NCBI GenBank assembly: GCA_037179385.1
Contig: CM074193.1
Coordinates: 5,229,547-5,293,546 of the forward strand
Reading direction: 5' to 3'
Length of the DNA: 64,000 nt
Origin: Holothuria scabra
Lineage: Eukaryota > Echinodermata > Holothuroidea > Aspidochirotida > Holothuriidae
The notes under the pieces were generated by a model, which did no database searches, was not told the origin of the DNA, and saw nothing but the letters and a program-made list of their open reading frames with translations. Of the stretch, positions 25,080-40,000 are shown one piece after another. The position numbers and the translations under genes were made by a program. Each line of letters opens with the position of its first letter. Position 1 is the stretch's first letter.

Positions 25080-28000
25080 CTAAAAAGTGGACATGAATAG
25101 AATATTAGGAAGATATCACGGAATCAGTTGGAATATGTAAAGTGTAGTTGGAGGAGACGGTATATTTCAGGATTTTGTGCTTGAAATCTGTAAAGCCACA
25201 TGTCTTGTGAGCATTTCATGTGCAGGCTCTCACAGTACACCATTAATTAACTCATCATTGGATATTTCTGCATTAATTTTTTCAAAATTTACAAATCTGA
25301 CAAAACATTTTAACATTAACAGCAATAACAGGTTTAGACATATAACAGCTTAGCAGTGAAAACTGAACAAATTTAGAAAACATAAAATTTACAAAAAGCA
25401 CAAGAAAGTTGTTATCAAAAACTTCAGAAATTTATCCAACAGAAACAGACTGTATTTAACTAGAATGGCTCTTCTATGCGCAAGAGAGACAATCAAATCA
25501 AATTTCTCAACTCTCTGTTTGAAGACATTCTCCACACCTATCTATCTTTCACCCTACAGTAAAGGAAACTTCATTAGCTATTAGACTCAGCCAGAGACTC
25601 AATTCAATGTCTTTCAAATATTTGGAAAAATTCTCCTTTTTAAAAGGTGAAACAGTATCAACTTTCACACTGCAACTTTCAAAGAAAAGATTTCTATTTT
25701 CAAAGAAAATAATTTTTCTACAGCCAAAGTTCATTATGAGAATTCTGTGATGTCTTCCTAGAGCAATGATTTAACACAGTCCTTGATTTCTTGATGATAT
25801 TGAGACTGCTGTAAGAAATTTTGAAATTTTGTTAGTTACACCCTAAGATTTTGTAATTTTTTAATTCCAATCTATTAGTGCTATAATTAAGTGCAAATGA
25901 GCTAAAAAATTTCAGACAAACAATTTTCTTGCGGACAATTAAAAATTGCAAAATTTACCTTCTGCTATCTCCAGCTGTCTACGTGCATCGCCAAGAGCAG
26001 AGAAAAGATCCATCTTCAATCTTGTTTCAGCACTTAAACTGGATTCCAGTTTTGTAGTTTTCTCTTGAAGAGCCATTAAATTAGACATCAACCTCTCATT
26101 GTGATTCTGTGTTTCTTGCCGCTCTTGTAAGTGCTGCAACCAAAGGGGAACCAAGAAACAAAAAATGAAAAATTTTAAAAGTTTACATTTTAAGTCTTAA
26201 AAGTGGACCTAATGGACCTAAAGGCTTGTGAAACACACAGGAGTACAACAACAAAGTTAACTCCATGTTTAGAAAAATTGACTTCACAAAATATGACTAC
26301 ATGGTTTTCATTTAAACCTTTCAGGCTGATAAAACTTTATGGGTTTACTGATTGGTCAAAGGTTTTAACATTGACAATGGCAAATATTGAGCTGAAAATT
26401 TGCTGCCCATAATTTAGTTATCTTTTCTATTCAGGAAGGTTATGAATGTGATTGGATGTACAAAAGAGACTTTTCTTAAGGGATTTGATACCTTTCTTGA
26501 AAACAAAGGACTTATCTATCGTTGATGTTACTGAGGGAATGCACTTTTTGCATATGACATCACAAGGCAAAATGTATGTTCTACTTTTAAGGAATACCAA
26601 ACCAACACAAACAAGTTCAGAAAGATGATTGGTCAACCAATCAAATATGTGTGTAACTCTTCTACACACAAGAGGAAAATCCGACTTCGAACAGCCTACA
26701 GATCTATGATATGTATACTGTACACAAAATTCAGTGATGCTGCCACACTCACATGGTTTGTCCTCCAAAGATTATGTCACTGTGATATCAATGCATAAGG
26801 ACTTTTGGTGTTTGAATTACTAGTTTCCCCAAAACTTCCCCCCATTTGTAAAAGGAAGTTAAGGAGGGGAAGATGTAGATAGTTACTGATAATGTTGCTG
26901 TCTGACTAGCTGCTGGTACTGTTGTTGATTAAATAACTAGTGATTTTATTGTTTGAAATACAGGTGATGTTGCTCTTGGTTGAAATAATAGTGGTGTTGT
27001 GGAGTTGGTAGTTAGGTAAGAAGGCAGATCACTTAAACAATACATAGACACTTGTATGTTATACAGTGTCTTTCACATTCTAACACAGTTCAATTTCTCC
27101 CCTTTAATCAACTCTCAGGGAATACAGTGGGCATATTCTGCAACCCCTAGTCCATAGAGGACTGTTGTGGAAGTTAACAGCTATGTTGTAATATGAGTAA
27201 CTGGTGATCTTTTTGAGTTATTGGTTATAATGTTGGTTAAATAGCTCATGTTACATGTTGTGTAAGGATGCTGATTTTGGGTGAGCTACTGATGATGTTG
27301 CTTAGTTACTGGTATTTTTGTGTGAGGGTGTCACAATGTTGTTCAACTTAATAGTGGTGTTGTAAAATAACCAAAGGTTTTGTTGCTGGGTTGTTTTCGG
27401 TGAAAATGTTAGAGTCATTCATCTAACTGGAGGTTTTTGTCAAGTCACTTATGTATTTCCTGTGCCCCACTGCCCATACTGCCCACTTTGATAAACGACT
27501 TCCCCCTAATATTCTGTGTTGGGGAATTGGAGTGGAGTTAACTTAAAGCTTCCCATCTTTGTTACCCTGAAAAATGCATTATTCTCCTTAAATATGTCTG
27601 AATTCTCAAAGGGCATTATTCTCCTTAAATATGTCTGAATTCTCAAAGGGCATTATTCTCCTTAAATATGTCTGAATTCTCAAAGGGCATTATTCTCCTT
27701 AAATATGTCTGAATTCTCAAAGGGCATTACTCTCCTTAAATATGTCTGACTTCTCAAAGGGCATTATTCTCCTTAAATATGTCTGAATTCTCAAAGGGCA
27801 TTATTCTCCTTAAATATGTCTGAATTCTCAAAGGGCATTATTCTCCTTAAATATGTCTGAATTCTCAAAGGGCATTATTCTCCTTAAATATGTCTGAATT
27901 CTCAAAGGGCATTACTCTCCTTTAACATGTCTGAATTCTCAAAGGGCATTATTCTCCTCAAATGTGTCTGAATTCTCAAAGGGACATTGATCTTTTGCAT

Positions 28001-31000
28001 ACCACCTGACAGTTCAATATTGCAAATGAACCTAAAGAATGAAAGAAATATTTAAACTATTAAAGACTTGAACCACTAAAGCAGTGAACATCTCCCATTT
28101 CTGCAGCTGGGGTACATCATACCTGCACTTTTATTTGCATGCAGGTGTCCTGGTGTACTTGAAGGTCTTTTGAAATATAATATTCTTAAATATCAGTTTT
28201 CAAACACCAATCATACTTGCACTTGCCTAAAGGGTTCACAGTCCAAAAGTATTAAATTCATTTCACAATTTCAAATCTGGGAAAAGTAAAGTGCTTTTTG
28301 TGAGGTTTCAGATGTGACTCAAATCAGTGGTACTTTCCATAAAGCATGCAGCCAAGTCACTTAACACATTACTTAATGTATGTGAGTATGCAGAGTCTCC
28401 CTAACAATGGAATGGAAGAGCCTCTATGGTGCTAAAGACAAAAGGGACAATAATTCTGGTCAATATATGAGCATAGAGGTTAGGTTAGATAAGATAACTT
28501 ATAAACCTGTGGTTTAATTTAGAGGCAAACATGCCCTTTTTCTAGACATGGGGCACTGGATTGTATTCCTACACCAATGCTTATGTGGAGTGTCACTCAC
28601 AATGGCAGCAGGTTCCATTTTTTAAATTTTTTGATATAACCCAGCCTCAAAGCCCAGACCTTCAGAGTGAGAGTCATATGTTCATATGTTCTACCAAGTA
28701 GACCAAACACACATTTGAATGTGTCACATGACCACACAGGTTAAAGTGCACACATGAGCACATGCTTTACTTGAAGTTTTACAAAAAGGCAGGACCTTCA
28801 GATTTGAAAATAGCTGGTGAGGTACCGGAGTGTTTGTTTAGATGATAAGTGAAACTGATTACGAAACCAAAAACACATCTTGACAAGTAGAGCATTAGAC
28901 TGTGAAGTTTCTTTGTGTCTACTGAACATCTTTCCCAGGCAGTTCTGTATGATATCTCAGACCATTCACTATAGTTTGCATAAAAAGCTGAAATGTGGAC
29001 CATCAAAACAGACCCAACGGATGAAATGAATGAGTTCACATCACACATGCAACCTGAGAAATAATGCTTGTCAATTTCATTTATATTACTTGTATAAAAT
29101 TTGCCAGCTGATGAACTTTAATACTATGCTTAAAGATGTATGTTTTAAATTGTCAATTTTAGTAACAGCTTGTGAAGATTAAGCATTCTGTAGTCAATCA
29201 TAGCAGTGATAATCATTATTGCTACTTAATATTTTCAGTTCATTTCTTCAGCAACAGATGCAAATTTTAACATAGCAGTCAAGCCTTAAGTTTTCCATTC
29301 TCCAGGCACGCTACAAATCATACTCCACAGAAAAATAAGTGCCATAGGTTTGCTGTTTTATTATCATATGAGCTCCAAATCTTCATCTAGATATGCAAAA
29401 AAATCACACTCCTCACAGTAAATGGAGATGAGTGGTAAGCCATTGCATTCCCACATGTCTCAATATTCAAGGCTTGAACAATTCAAACACTCCCTTGGGG
29501 TATCACATTCAAATGGCCATTCTCCAATAATCAGAAATACACAAGATTATTTTAAACCTAAGGCACTGACTTTGTCTCATATTTTCTCTTCAATAAGACA
29601 TTGTTCAGAAAGATACTGCTTAACCTCATTTATTGCCCTGGTGTATTAACATCATCCTCTATAACATACTTGTGTGATTAACATTTCTCTTTTCATGCAA
29701 AAAAAATCTCTTACCCCAACTTTTTTCTCAAGTTCCCAAAGTTTTTCTTGCTTGTCTTGCCCTTCTTTTACCAATCTATTGATTTCATTTTCTTGATCCT
29801 TCTGTTTCATTCGACATGTTTCAGAACATTCAATGATTCTATAAAATAAAAGCGTGACATCATAATAATTAAATGACAAATAACATGATGAATACATTTA
29901 TGATGTATTAATTACATGAAGTATATATTTATGAAGTGACCAAAGTGACTCACACAAGTTTCAAATCAATATTTTAATGGTTAGTTAACTATCATTGTCA
30001 TTTCAGTTGTAACATAAGATTGGGCAGATTCTCTGAGGTTTATCATTGACAATTTACCATCCATATTTAAGTACAATTAAACAAGTGTGACAAAAATCCC
30101 TAACTTTATGAACCAACTCCACAAGCACCTGCAAGACTGGACAGAAGTGAAACCACAGCTACATGACAATCAAAAAGAGGTGACAAAAACTTGTTTCAGA
30201 GGGGAGGGATAGAAGGCAAAAGGTTTAGTGTTCCCACAAAAATATTTTATTCAGGATCTGTTATGCAAAGTGTCTTTCAAGATACTTCATACTGCAGCTG
30301 GCATTTCTGTTGCTTTAGTGACTCAAGAGTAAATATGAGATAAATAGGGGAGGAAAAGGTTCTTTGAATGTTGGCAAGGACAAAGTTGAAAGTTTGGTCT
30401 GTAGATCTAGAGATTCTGTTATTAATGACACATGCTTCAGTTATTTGAGAAAAGTTGGGAAATAAATAGGCTCTTCCTTGAATACCAATTTGGTTAGCTG
30501 AATAGATAGGGTTTAAATGTAGTGACAACTATAGGTTTTCAGTGGGGGAACTGGATTATTATCCCCACCCCACTGTTTACACAAAGCATTACACACAATG
30601 GCAGGAGGTTTTACTGGGTAAGGGTTAGGTTAGGTGGAGTTTTACAGCCCAGTTTATAACCAATTGGTTTAAGTCAAGCTGGCCACAGCCTTTTTTCCAG
30701 TTGTGGCTGACTGGTTTGCTTTCCCTACTCCATTGCTCATGCTGAGCATCAAGCACAATGGCAGTAGGTTCCGTTTTTTAAGTCTTCGGTATAACCAAGC
30801 CAGGACTGACAACTCCAGACCTCTCAACTGCAAGTCTGATGCTCTTACCAGTTGATCATACAGTTACAGGGAACCGAACCCAGGCCTTTTGTGTGAGAAG
30901 CTGATGCTCTTTCACTAGATTAAACATGTCATCTCTTAAACAATCATTTACATAAACATTTAGAAGAAACCCAGGAAATTCAAAAGATGCAAAATCATGT

Positions 31001-34000
31001 TGAGCTGAATGGTAATTAACACTAAAAGGTCAAGTCAGTGTGTAGATGCGGTACATCTTTGGCACAATCTGGTAATGACTTTTGCTAATTTGAAAGAGAA
31101 GAGCAAACCCTTACCACAGAGACAACACATTAAACTGAAATTATGCAGCTTATCATCAAGACACATTGATTGAAAGTTGCTCAAATGAGGCAGGAACAAA
31201 ACCAACTCCTACATTATATTCCTCTAGCCCGACCCTACACCCCCACTTTTCAGTCAACATTAATTTTTTCCCTTGTTTCATCCACATTTTCCCCTTGTTT
31301 CATTCATTGTTTCTTCCACATGCTACAAAAAAGCTTAACATCTCCACTTTATCAATACCTGTCAAACATGTGACATGAGGGCTTACCTAGATGGACTTGC
31401 TGCAGCTAAGATCATAGCACGTGCTGCAGCCTCTTCCATTTTACGACTTCTTCTTTCTTCTCTTAACTGGTTTTCTGCTGTAGAGCGTGTGTCTCTCTCT
31501 TGTTTAAACTTTTGCTCCATTTTAACCAAAGACTGCTTATCCTGTTGTTTTTGTGTGACCAGATTATGAAGCCTGCAGTGGGTAAACAATTACAAAAACT
31601 TGCACATTCTTTCACGCTTTTGAATTAAGTATTATCGCTGTTATTATTACAGCCAGAGATTCTGCCAGAACCACAAAATAGGGGAGATTTATTACTGCTA
31701 AAACTAAATTCTAAAATGGTGCTGTCCTAAGCTTAAGTTACATCTAGGTTCAGGAGGACGAAAGCTTGCTTCAAGGCCCCTTGCAAGGTGCAATTTGAAT
31801 GGTTTTAAAAACCATTTATTTTATTCTTTATAAAAAGAAAAGAAAACCCCGAAGATATTGATAATTTTTTAATTTTAATGGAAATGAAGAAGGGACAAGG
31901 GGTATTTACCCACCTTTTTTGGAAAGGGGGATTAATCCCCGAATCCCCCCCCCCCCCCGCCAAAAACACTGACCACAATACACTGTTTGCATATTTTTAC
32001 AAGTAAACATACAATCACATCCTACAAAAATGCATTCTTGAATAAATGGGTGTTCTGTTTACAATTGTAACTCAAGTCCCAACAATTCTGAAGATCCGAA
32101 GGCAAATTGTTCCATCTCTTAGGTGTATAGAACTATAAGATATGATGATAAATATCAGACAGAACAAAATATTCTGAAGGTAACCTGGGGCTTGATAACT
32201 GACACACTTATAGGCAAGGCAGAGACTCTTCTTCAAAAGGGCCTAATGTCAGTGTAGACAGTAATGTTAGTATCTTTACCACAGCCTTATGTTACTAACA
32301 TTCATCACTGCCATTGTTTTCATTTGAAATTGCCTAGCAACCATGCATGAACACCCACGTTACATCATCAATTGTGAAGGGGTTAAATTGCAAAACAAGT
32401 TTGGTTGTGTCACAGCCAAAGGTTTCAACACAACCAAACCTATGTACTACCACTTGTTTTATGTTTCCAAAGGACAAATTGTACCTCACATTACTTGTAT
32501 TTTCAAACGGTTGTAGTGGTCGTATCTTATGTTGAATTATCCAACATAATAATTACAGTTCACACTCTGGTAAGATGGATGCTAGTCAAATCTTTTTATA
32601 AAATAATTTCTTATAAATCTATTTAGTCACCTTGTCTGTAAAGATTCATTTTCTTTTTGTAGTTGTTCACTATCTGCTTTAGCTTTCTGTTCTTCTGCTA
32701 CCAGACGATTTATCTCTGTTCTCAGATCTATTTCAGTCTGTCTGCTGCTCTGCAAATCTGCTTTGAGCTTCTTTACATCTGATTCTAGTCTACTGTTGAG
32801 GACAAATGAAAGACAATAACAAGTTGAAACTTAGACTTCCAATGTAATCTCTCTTTAAAAGTAACTCAAACTTCAAGTTTAGTTCTATACTTTATATAAA
32901 GTTGCTTGCACCCTTAAAAACACTTCTCTTCAAAAGCTGCTGGTTTCTTTTGTTGGAACTAAAAAAGACACCTAAATTTTGAATCCAAATTTCCATAAAA
33001 CTATTTTCTAGTCTCTCATTCTGATTCCATGATCTAGAATCAACAATGGGCATTAGAATTCCGACTTTCATTTTAATCAATGTGCAAACATTTCAAACAT
33101 GTATGTAAAGATACTCGGACAAACTCCTAACAAAACCAGATTTAAATGTCACAGAGACAACAGAAGTCAACAATGTGGTGTACTTCTCATTTGTTGTGGT
33201 GTCCTAGAAAGTGATTCATTTTAGTCACCCTTAGAGTGTAGCCTTTGTGCTTCATATGCCACCAATACAACTAATCAGCTGAAACATATACAGTCAAGGA
33301 ACATGTTGAGCCAGATATCTATTACTTGGCTGGAGTTGCAATGCTTTGAAATGAGGTTTGTGCAGTCAAGGTTACACAGTTATCTGTCTCTTGTATTGTT
33401 CTTGCCATTTCTATTATGCTTATATGGGATTAGGAAATACACACAAAAGGTATTTGTCCTCTGCTACGGTTACAGAAGGCCTGACAGGCATGTTTGCACT
33501 GTCACAGCATTGCCAGCAGTCAGAGAAATAACAGCAATTTTCCGTCATTCGTCGACTGGTGATGTTTATGAAAAAATAAAATATCATTTAGGTTGTGTGT
33601 AGAAATTGGAAAAAGAATTTACCTGTCTATTTCTGGAAGCTAAAGAAAACTTTTCAACTGTTTGTCAAAAAATTAGATTTCTGCCTCTACAGCTTATTTG
33701 CATGCCATGCCTTATTAAGGAAAGGGTTAAATGACTTCATTTATTTCAGTTTACCAGTCGCTTCGAGTTTGATCACACCTGCTCTTAAACTGTTGGCGGA
33801 ACAGACATACCGATCAAAGTATTGTTCTGCATGAGCCACTTGTCTAAGGATTGGTTGCCTTGAATGAGATGGTGTTCAATGAATGATACTGAAGCGGCCC
33901 CGAGAGTAAAGGAAGGAAAAACATCTGAGGCAATCGTACAGCTTATCTTCATTTGTTTTAATGTGTCTTAAATTATTAATGTAAATTAAAATTTCTGTTG

Positions 34001-37000
34001 TATCTCCTTCCGAATAACAGCTCCGTTGTAACTTCTTATTTACCTTTTATTGAGCCAACAATGTAAAATGAAAGCTAAGATATTTTTAACCATTACTACT
34101 TTGACAGCAGAGGTTTACAATCTATAAATAAATTTGTGTAAAATTATGACTTCAAGAAAAACAAGACATTGTATATAGTGCCAAAAGTCATGCTTTTGAT
34201 CTCACATATGTGCAATTTACATTTAAAGGCTCAGTTCTCTCACCCCAAACAGTACCAATTCTCCTAACCTTCTTACTTAAACCCCTCCCACAATCTTCTG
34301 AAATTCATGCTCATCCAGATACAATCTCAGTTTACTGCTTCAAGGTGAGTAAAGAAAAACTCAATTTATATAATCAAAACACTCTCAGTACCCTTCATGC
34401 TGTGTAATATAAGCTTTGGCACTCTGCATTGTTTGAATTAGCTGTCAGTCAAAGAGCTGGGCCACTTGAGAATTGCGGTACCCCCGTACCAAAATTGTAG
34501 TTTGGGGTGAGAGGTTTGGCCCTTTAACATTGCATGTTTCCGTTGCACAAATGTCTCAATATTCATACCTACCTGAAATAGCCCAAACGGTAAAGATCAT
34601 TCTTACTAAGCATGTACATGATGTGTGTATGCCTACAATCTTCGGCAAAACTCGTTTGGACACCCGTCATTCCCCTTTTCAATGTTGAAAGGCAGTGTGG
34701 GTTTCATGCAATAGCCTTCTTACTGAGATTGACAAATATTATGACAAAGTTTCCCAACAGTTTCATCCAAGGTTAAAGCTGAATTATGACCCTTTGCACA
34801 CTAATCCACATATTATAGTTAAAGAAAAGACCAACTCCTTGAATCTGCAGGAGGTTATTTGTTAATAATTAGTTTTCATGTAACACTTTACACCAACTAG
34901 GAGTATTTGGAATAACTTTTTGAACCAAAACAAAAACAATGCTTGAGATTCATGTACAGGCTTCTTTGGCTTAATGAGACACTGGTATACACAAACTGTA
35001 CACTGCAAAACAGTGCAGTGATTAGGTTGTACTATGCTTGTAAACACGTCTTGACACCCTTCTTCCAAAATCTATAATGGCATTTCATGTCCTGGTTCAA
35101 AGCACTGACATCCTCAAAAATCTAAAATGACCCATGGCTATATGACCTTGCCCTTTGTAACTGAAGTGTAACCAACTTCAAATCAATTGACCTTGAAGAT
35201 CTCGCATTTATTATATGCCTTGCAGGTTTACGGTAACCATATCAGGAACAAGCACTGAAAGAGAAATACTTCTACACCACTGCTAGCCAAGGCATTAAAA
35301 CCAAAACTTATTTCACATGCTAGAACCATGACTGAAAAAAAAGTGGGAAAGCTCCTTGCATGGAAATAATATTTGGAAGGATATTTGGCTTGTTATGCAC
35401 ATGATATCATATGAAAATTGTGGGAAATTTGACTTGTTTTCAACGAAATTAATGTTTTCTCCAGCCCTGGAAGTATCCCACCTAATAGATCATCCCAGTT
35501 TCCTTAGCAAAATTAAACAAATATGTAACTGAATTTTCAGCAAATTAATAAAAAAATCTATTAATTTGGTTTTTCTATCAAGAAGCCGCTCTTGGGAAAG
35601 CACCACAGATGATTTTTGGTAAAATTTTGTCCCTTGATACACTATATGGGAAAAAAAAACAACACATTGGTAGTTGACCCTCCCCCCCCCTTTAAATAAT
35701 AGAAAGCAAGTGTAGATGACTCTTGAGCACAACCAATATTACACATACCAATATCATCATTGTTATTTGTCATATGACCATATTCATACTATGTCATTAT
35801 AAACAACATACTACTTTACAAATGGAAGCTATCCTTTTTAACAAAGCACTCATCATCCCTTAACAAGATATGGGGTGATGCACACTGTTTAACAAGAAAT
35901 TTCCTAAACTGGCTAATGATGGACTAATCCCTAACCTAATCCCTAACCCTAAAACAGGATACAGTCGATACAATACAATGGCAACAGCCAATCAAGGGAC
36001 ACCTTGTTAAACAGTGACCATCTACCCAAGATATGACCATTAAGACAACTGCCAAAACATCAAAGCCTCACGCTGATCAACTGTCATCCCCCCGTTCTCG
36101 CATTCATTTCTCATGTTTGGTTCTTGATATGAGCACATTCCCTATAAAGAAAGAGCTTGAAGCAGGTAGGTATGATGTCATGGATTCACATTGCTGGACA
36201 ATGTCTTGGCTTACTTTATTAGTTTGACCTTGAATTGATTAGGGCTGCTGTCTTCCCCCTGAAGCATGTAAGGTTTTTAAAACTCCATTGCTCAGGATGC
36301 AGGTATGGTATCAATACATCATAGTTTTGTTGCATAAAGTAAATTATGAATACAAAACAAAACATTGGTCAACAACGTGAATCCATGATATCACACATTC
36401 TTGCTGTAAGTTCATTCTAAGTAGAAAATTTGCCACATTCAATTGCTAATATCTGGAAAACCAAACTTGGAAAATAAATAAAAATTTCCCCAGAATGCTT
36501 TACAGAATATCTTCCTCGTTATCATATAAAAATTCTTTCCATACAACACAGCTGCCAACATTGAGGTCTTGAAATCAGGAAGATTTACCCCATAAATCAG
36601 GAAGATTTCCGTGATTTGTGTGTATTTCAATGGGGGAAATTCTGTTCTCAATCAGGAAGATTTTATATTTTGCATGTTTGGAGGTGAAATTTTCAGGAAG
36701 TCTTCTGCAGAATCAGGAAGACTTGGCAGCTCTGATACAAGAAACTGAGACACTGCTCATCAATGTGAGGTGGTGATAGCACCCCTGCTTGCTATAAGTT
36801 CAGTTTCAGAAGAAAACACAGTATCTTCAAACACCAATATCTCTTGGGCCATATCAAGCAAACAAACAAAACTTTCATTAGAATTCTTCAATTATGATCT
36901 TAATTTTTTGTTTCATATAAAAATTTACTTGTTGATGTCAAAGCTAGAGTAATTTGATGGGGTGACCGGTGAGTCCCCACCTGCATTAAAACAACCTGCA

Positions 37001-40000
37001 ATGAGTAGGAGCGAAATAGATTGACAAATCTCTTTGGTGCACCTTCGAAGTTACACTGAGTATATATTTCTTTCATTCAGACCTCTCACTTATGCCACTA
37101 TATATGTTTCACTCACCTGATAATAAATTCATCCTTACTATATGACTGGCTTGTTGTTCCTGCTGGTTGACCATTTTGAAGAACATCTGCAGTTATGTTT
37201 GTATCCTTCTCTTTATTTTCAACCTTTGAGGGCAGCGGTTTACTACTCTTGCTACGATTGTTGGAAGAACCACTACTATCTTTTGAATTCGCTAATGAAT
37301 TTTTAGATTTAGACACAGAACCACCGGACGAGTTATGCCGCAGGTGTTTTGCTTGGGTCTGCTCATTAGCCAGATTTTCACGTGTGGTGTCATGATAATT
37401 AACAATCCTTTGTGTTAGTTTAGTATCTAGGAGGTTAGGATCACTCTTAGTTCCACTGTTGGTAACATTATTAGTTCCATTGTTTTTGCAATGTTTACTT
37501 TCTTTTGAATCTTTTGTTTGCACCCTGCTACTATCGGAATTACTATCAGAAGCACTTCTGTTGTGGACGTGGCCATTCGGTGAGACTTTTTTAACTGTAC
37601 CATTGGAAATTGGTTCATCACCTTTGTGTGTTAAAGCTGTGGAAAAAAAAATAACATTTTTACCTTCCACAAATATCAGTTTGCAACAAAAATAATCATA
37701 ACAGTATATCTCATACCACTTACAAGTGTTTCAAGGGTAATATTGTACACTGAATTCCAACAAAGCATACAAAGAGAATAGTCACAACTCATTATAACTC
37801 CTTCAGTCTCAGGAACGTACCCTACCAATACCTCCACCTCTTCAAGAAAATATGCACAAGAAGAGTTATGGAAGTTGCAGCATTTTAAATTTTGAAAGAT
37901 TGGATGAGAAAACATTCATGAGTGACGGTATTTAATTGAGTATTTATCCGGCCTCACATTAAAGGAAATATTCAGGTTGTCCATTGGACAAGTTGGATCC
38001 AAATTTAAGTTGTCCAAAAAACTTTTTGTTTCCACATGAAAATGAAACCAGAAAGCCAAAAGGCTTAGTGATTCCTTGCCATCAAATACCTTACCTGCTT
38101 TCAAATTGACAGTGCTTGATAGATTTTTCTTTACATTTTAGGCACAGAATTTTCACAATTTTACCCCTGGTGACCTCAAATGACCTATGACCTCTACCAA
38201 AATCAAAAGGCTTCTTTCTCTCAACATGACAAATCTATATACCAAATATGAAAAGTATCTGTTACTCTTATCTGGAGTTATTGTGTTTACAAGCCATTTT
38301 CGAAGTTTTGGCAATTTTACCGCTGGTGACCTCAAATGACCTTTGACCTCTACCAAAAGCAATAGGCTTCTTTCTCTCAACATGAAAAATCTATACACCA
38401 AGTATGAAAATTGTCGGGCAATCCTATCTGAAGATATCATGTTTACAAGCCATTTTCGGTGTTTTCACATTTTTACCGCTGATGACCTCAAATGACCTTT
38501 GACCTCAGCCAAAAACACTAGACTTCTTCCTCTCAACATGACAAACCTATGTACCAAGCATGGGAAGTGTTGATCACTCCTATCTGAAGAAATCATGTTT
38601 AAAAGCCATTTTTGGGATTTTCCCAATTTTACCGCTGATGACCTCAAATGACCTTTGACCTCTACCAAAAACAATAGGGTTCTTCCTCTCAACATGACAA
38701 ATCTATATACCAAGAATGAAAGTTGTCTGGCAATCCTATCTGAAGATATCCTGTTTACAAGCCATTTTCGGCGTTTTCGCAATTTTACCGCTGGTGACCT
38801 CAAATGAACCTCAAATGACCTTTGACCTCTACCAAAAACAATAGGGTTCTTCCTCTCAACATGACAAATCTATATACCAGGTATGAAAATTGTCGGTCAC
38901 TCGTATCTGAAGATATCGTGTTTACAAGCTATTTTTGAAATTGTCGCAATTTTACCGCTGGTGACCTCAAATGACCTTTGACCTCTACCAAAAACAATAG
39001 GGTTCTTCCTCTCAACATGATAAATCTATATACCAAATATGAAAAGTGTCTGACATTCCTATCTTAAGATATCGTGTTTACAAGCATGTGTCACAAACAC
39101 ACACACATACGCACACACATACACACACACACACACACGACATCACCATCGCATAGATTTCTTGCCTGCCTACGGCAAGGAATCAAAAATGGTAGATGAA
39201 GTATTGTCTTTGACGTCTCTGCCATAGAAAACATTCATCAATTTTATCCTACCGTATTTACTCTATTAAACGCCCCGGGGGCGTGAAATTTTCGTTAAGG
39301 GGGGGCGTTTATTAGAGTCAAATTTATGTGACTTCTGATAAACTGCTTCATATGGCATATTTGTCCATTTGGTTGTCAGCTTCACAATCAGCTGTGAGCT
39401 CCTCCCCAATGATCGGTAACCAAACTTAATTCCCTATAAATATGGTAGCCACGAACAGCACTCTGAACTTTGCAACTTTCGCCGACATCTTGATATGAAA
39501 CGTTACACACAGAAGTGACTTTTTTAAGTGCCCGCGGCATATGCATTCATGCATGCTGTGAACAGTATACAGCCAGGCCTCACGGTACTATACTGACCGG
39601 CCGGCTATACGCACGTACATACGGTAATTGCATAATAGTTACCGTGAGTAGTACCATTAGCAGTACATATGCGTTCACAACATTTCACTGTTAAACAGTT
39701 TTCCTGTGTTGAATTTGGATTTTCATGTTAGGCTGTTCGGATAGGCTAGCGAATATTTGTATACCTACGGTATGTACAGTACCACTTTCGAACGAAGCAG
39801 TACAGGTTCGCAGTATGTGATAGCGTGATGGATATCAACAGAAATTAGTTGCAGAAACATGCCTTTTACTTCAAGATACAGTATGGGACTTTAGGAGATT
39901 TCGTGGCTTCAAGGCAGGACCATTTCATTTTCCTTTTACCATATTGTCTTTGGAATTAACAATTTCACTTTATGCAATATGACGAAAAAGTTGGGGGGAG

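Larger units (their letters stand above)
26134..29714 (-). other. macoilin intron 9
   Basis: 3.6 kb phase-0 intron. From about 26880 to 27390 it is a loosely repetitive GTTG/TTACTGGTGATGTTG-rich stretch, then the 37-bp minisatellite (27569-27985), a SINE fragment (28545-28705) and otherwise unremarkable AT-rich DNA. Confidence 0.85.

Noticed and set aside
27569..27985. CRISPR-like regularly repeated array
   Set aside because: The 37-bp units abut with no unique spacers, and the locus is in an animal intron: a minisatellite.
33303..33602. 99-codon Leu/Phe-rich plus-strand open frame in macoilin intron 6
   Set aside because: No signal peptide and membrane pattern convincing enough, no similarity recognised, and antisense to the host gene with no transcript evidence.
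35925..35953. Interstitial telomere-like (CCCTAA)n
   Set aside because: Only three or four imperfect units (CCCTAACCTAATCCCTAACC); too short to call.
37195..37695. Plus-strand Leu/Ser-rich open frames opposite macoilin exon 6
   Set aside because: Antisense shadows of the Ser/Asn/Lys-rich coding exon.
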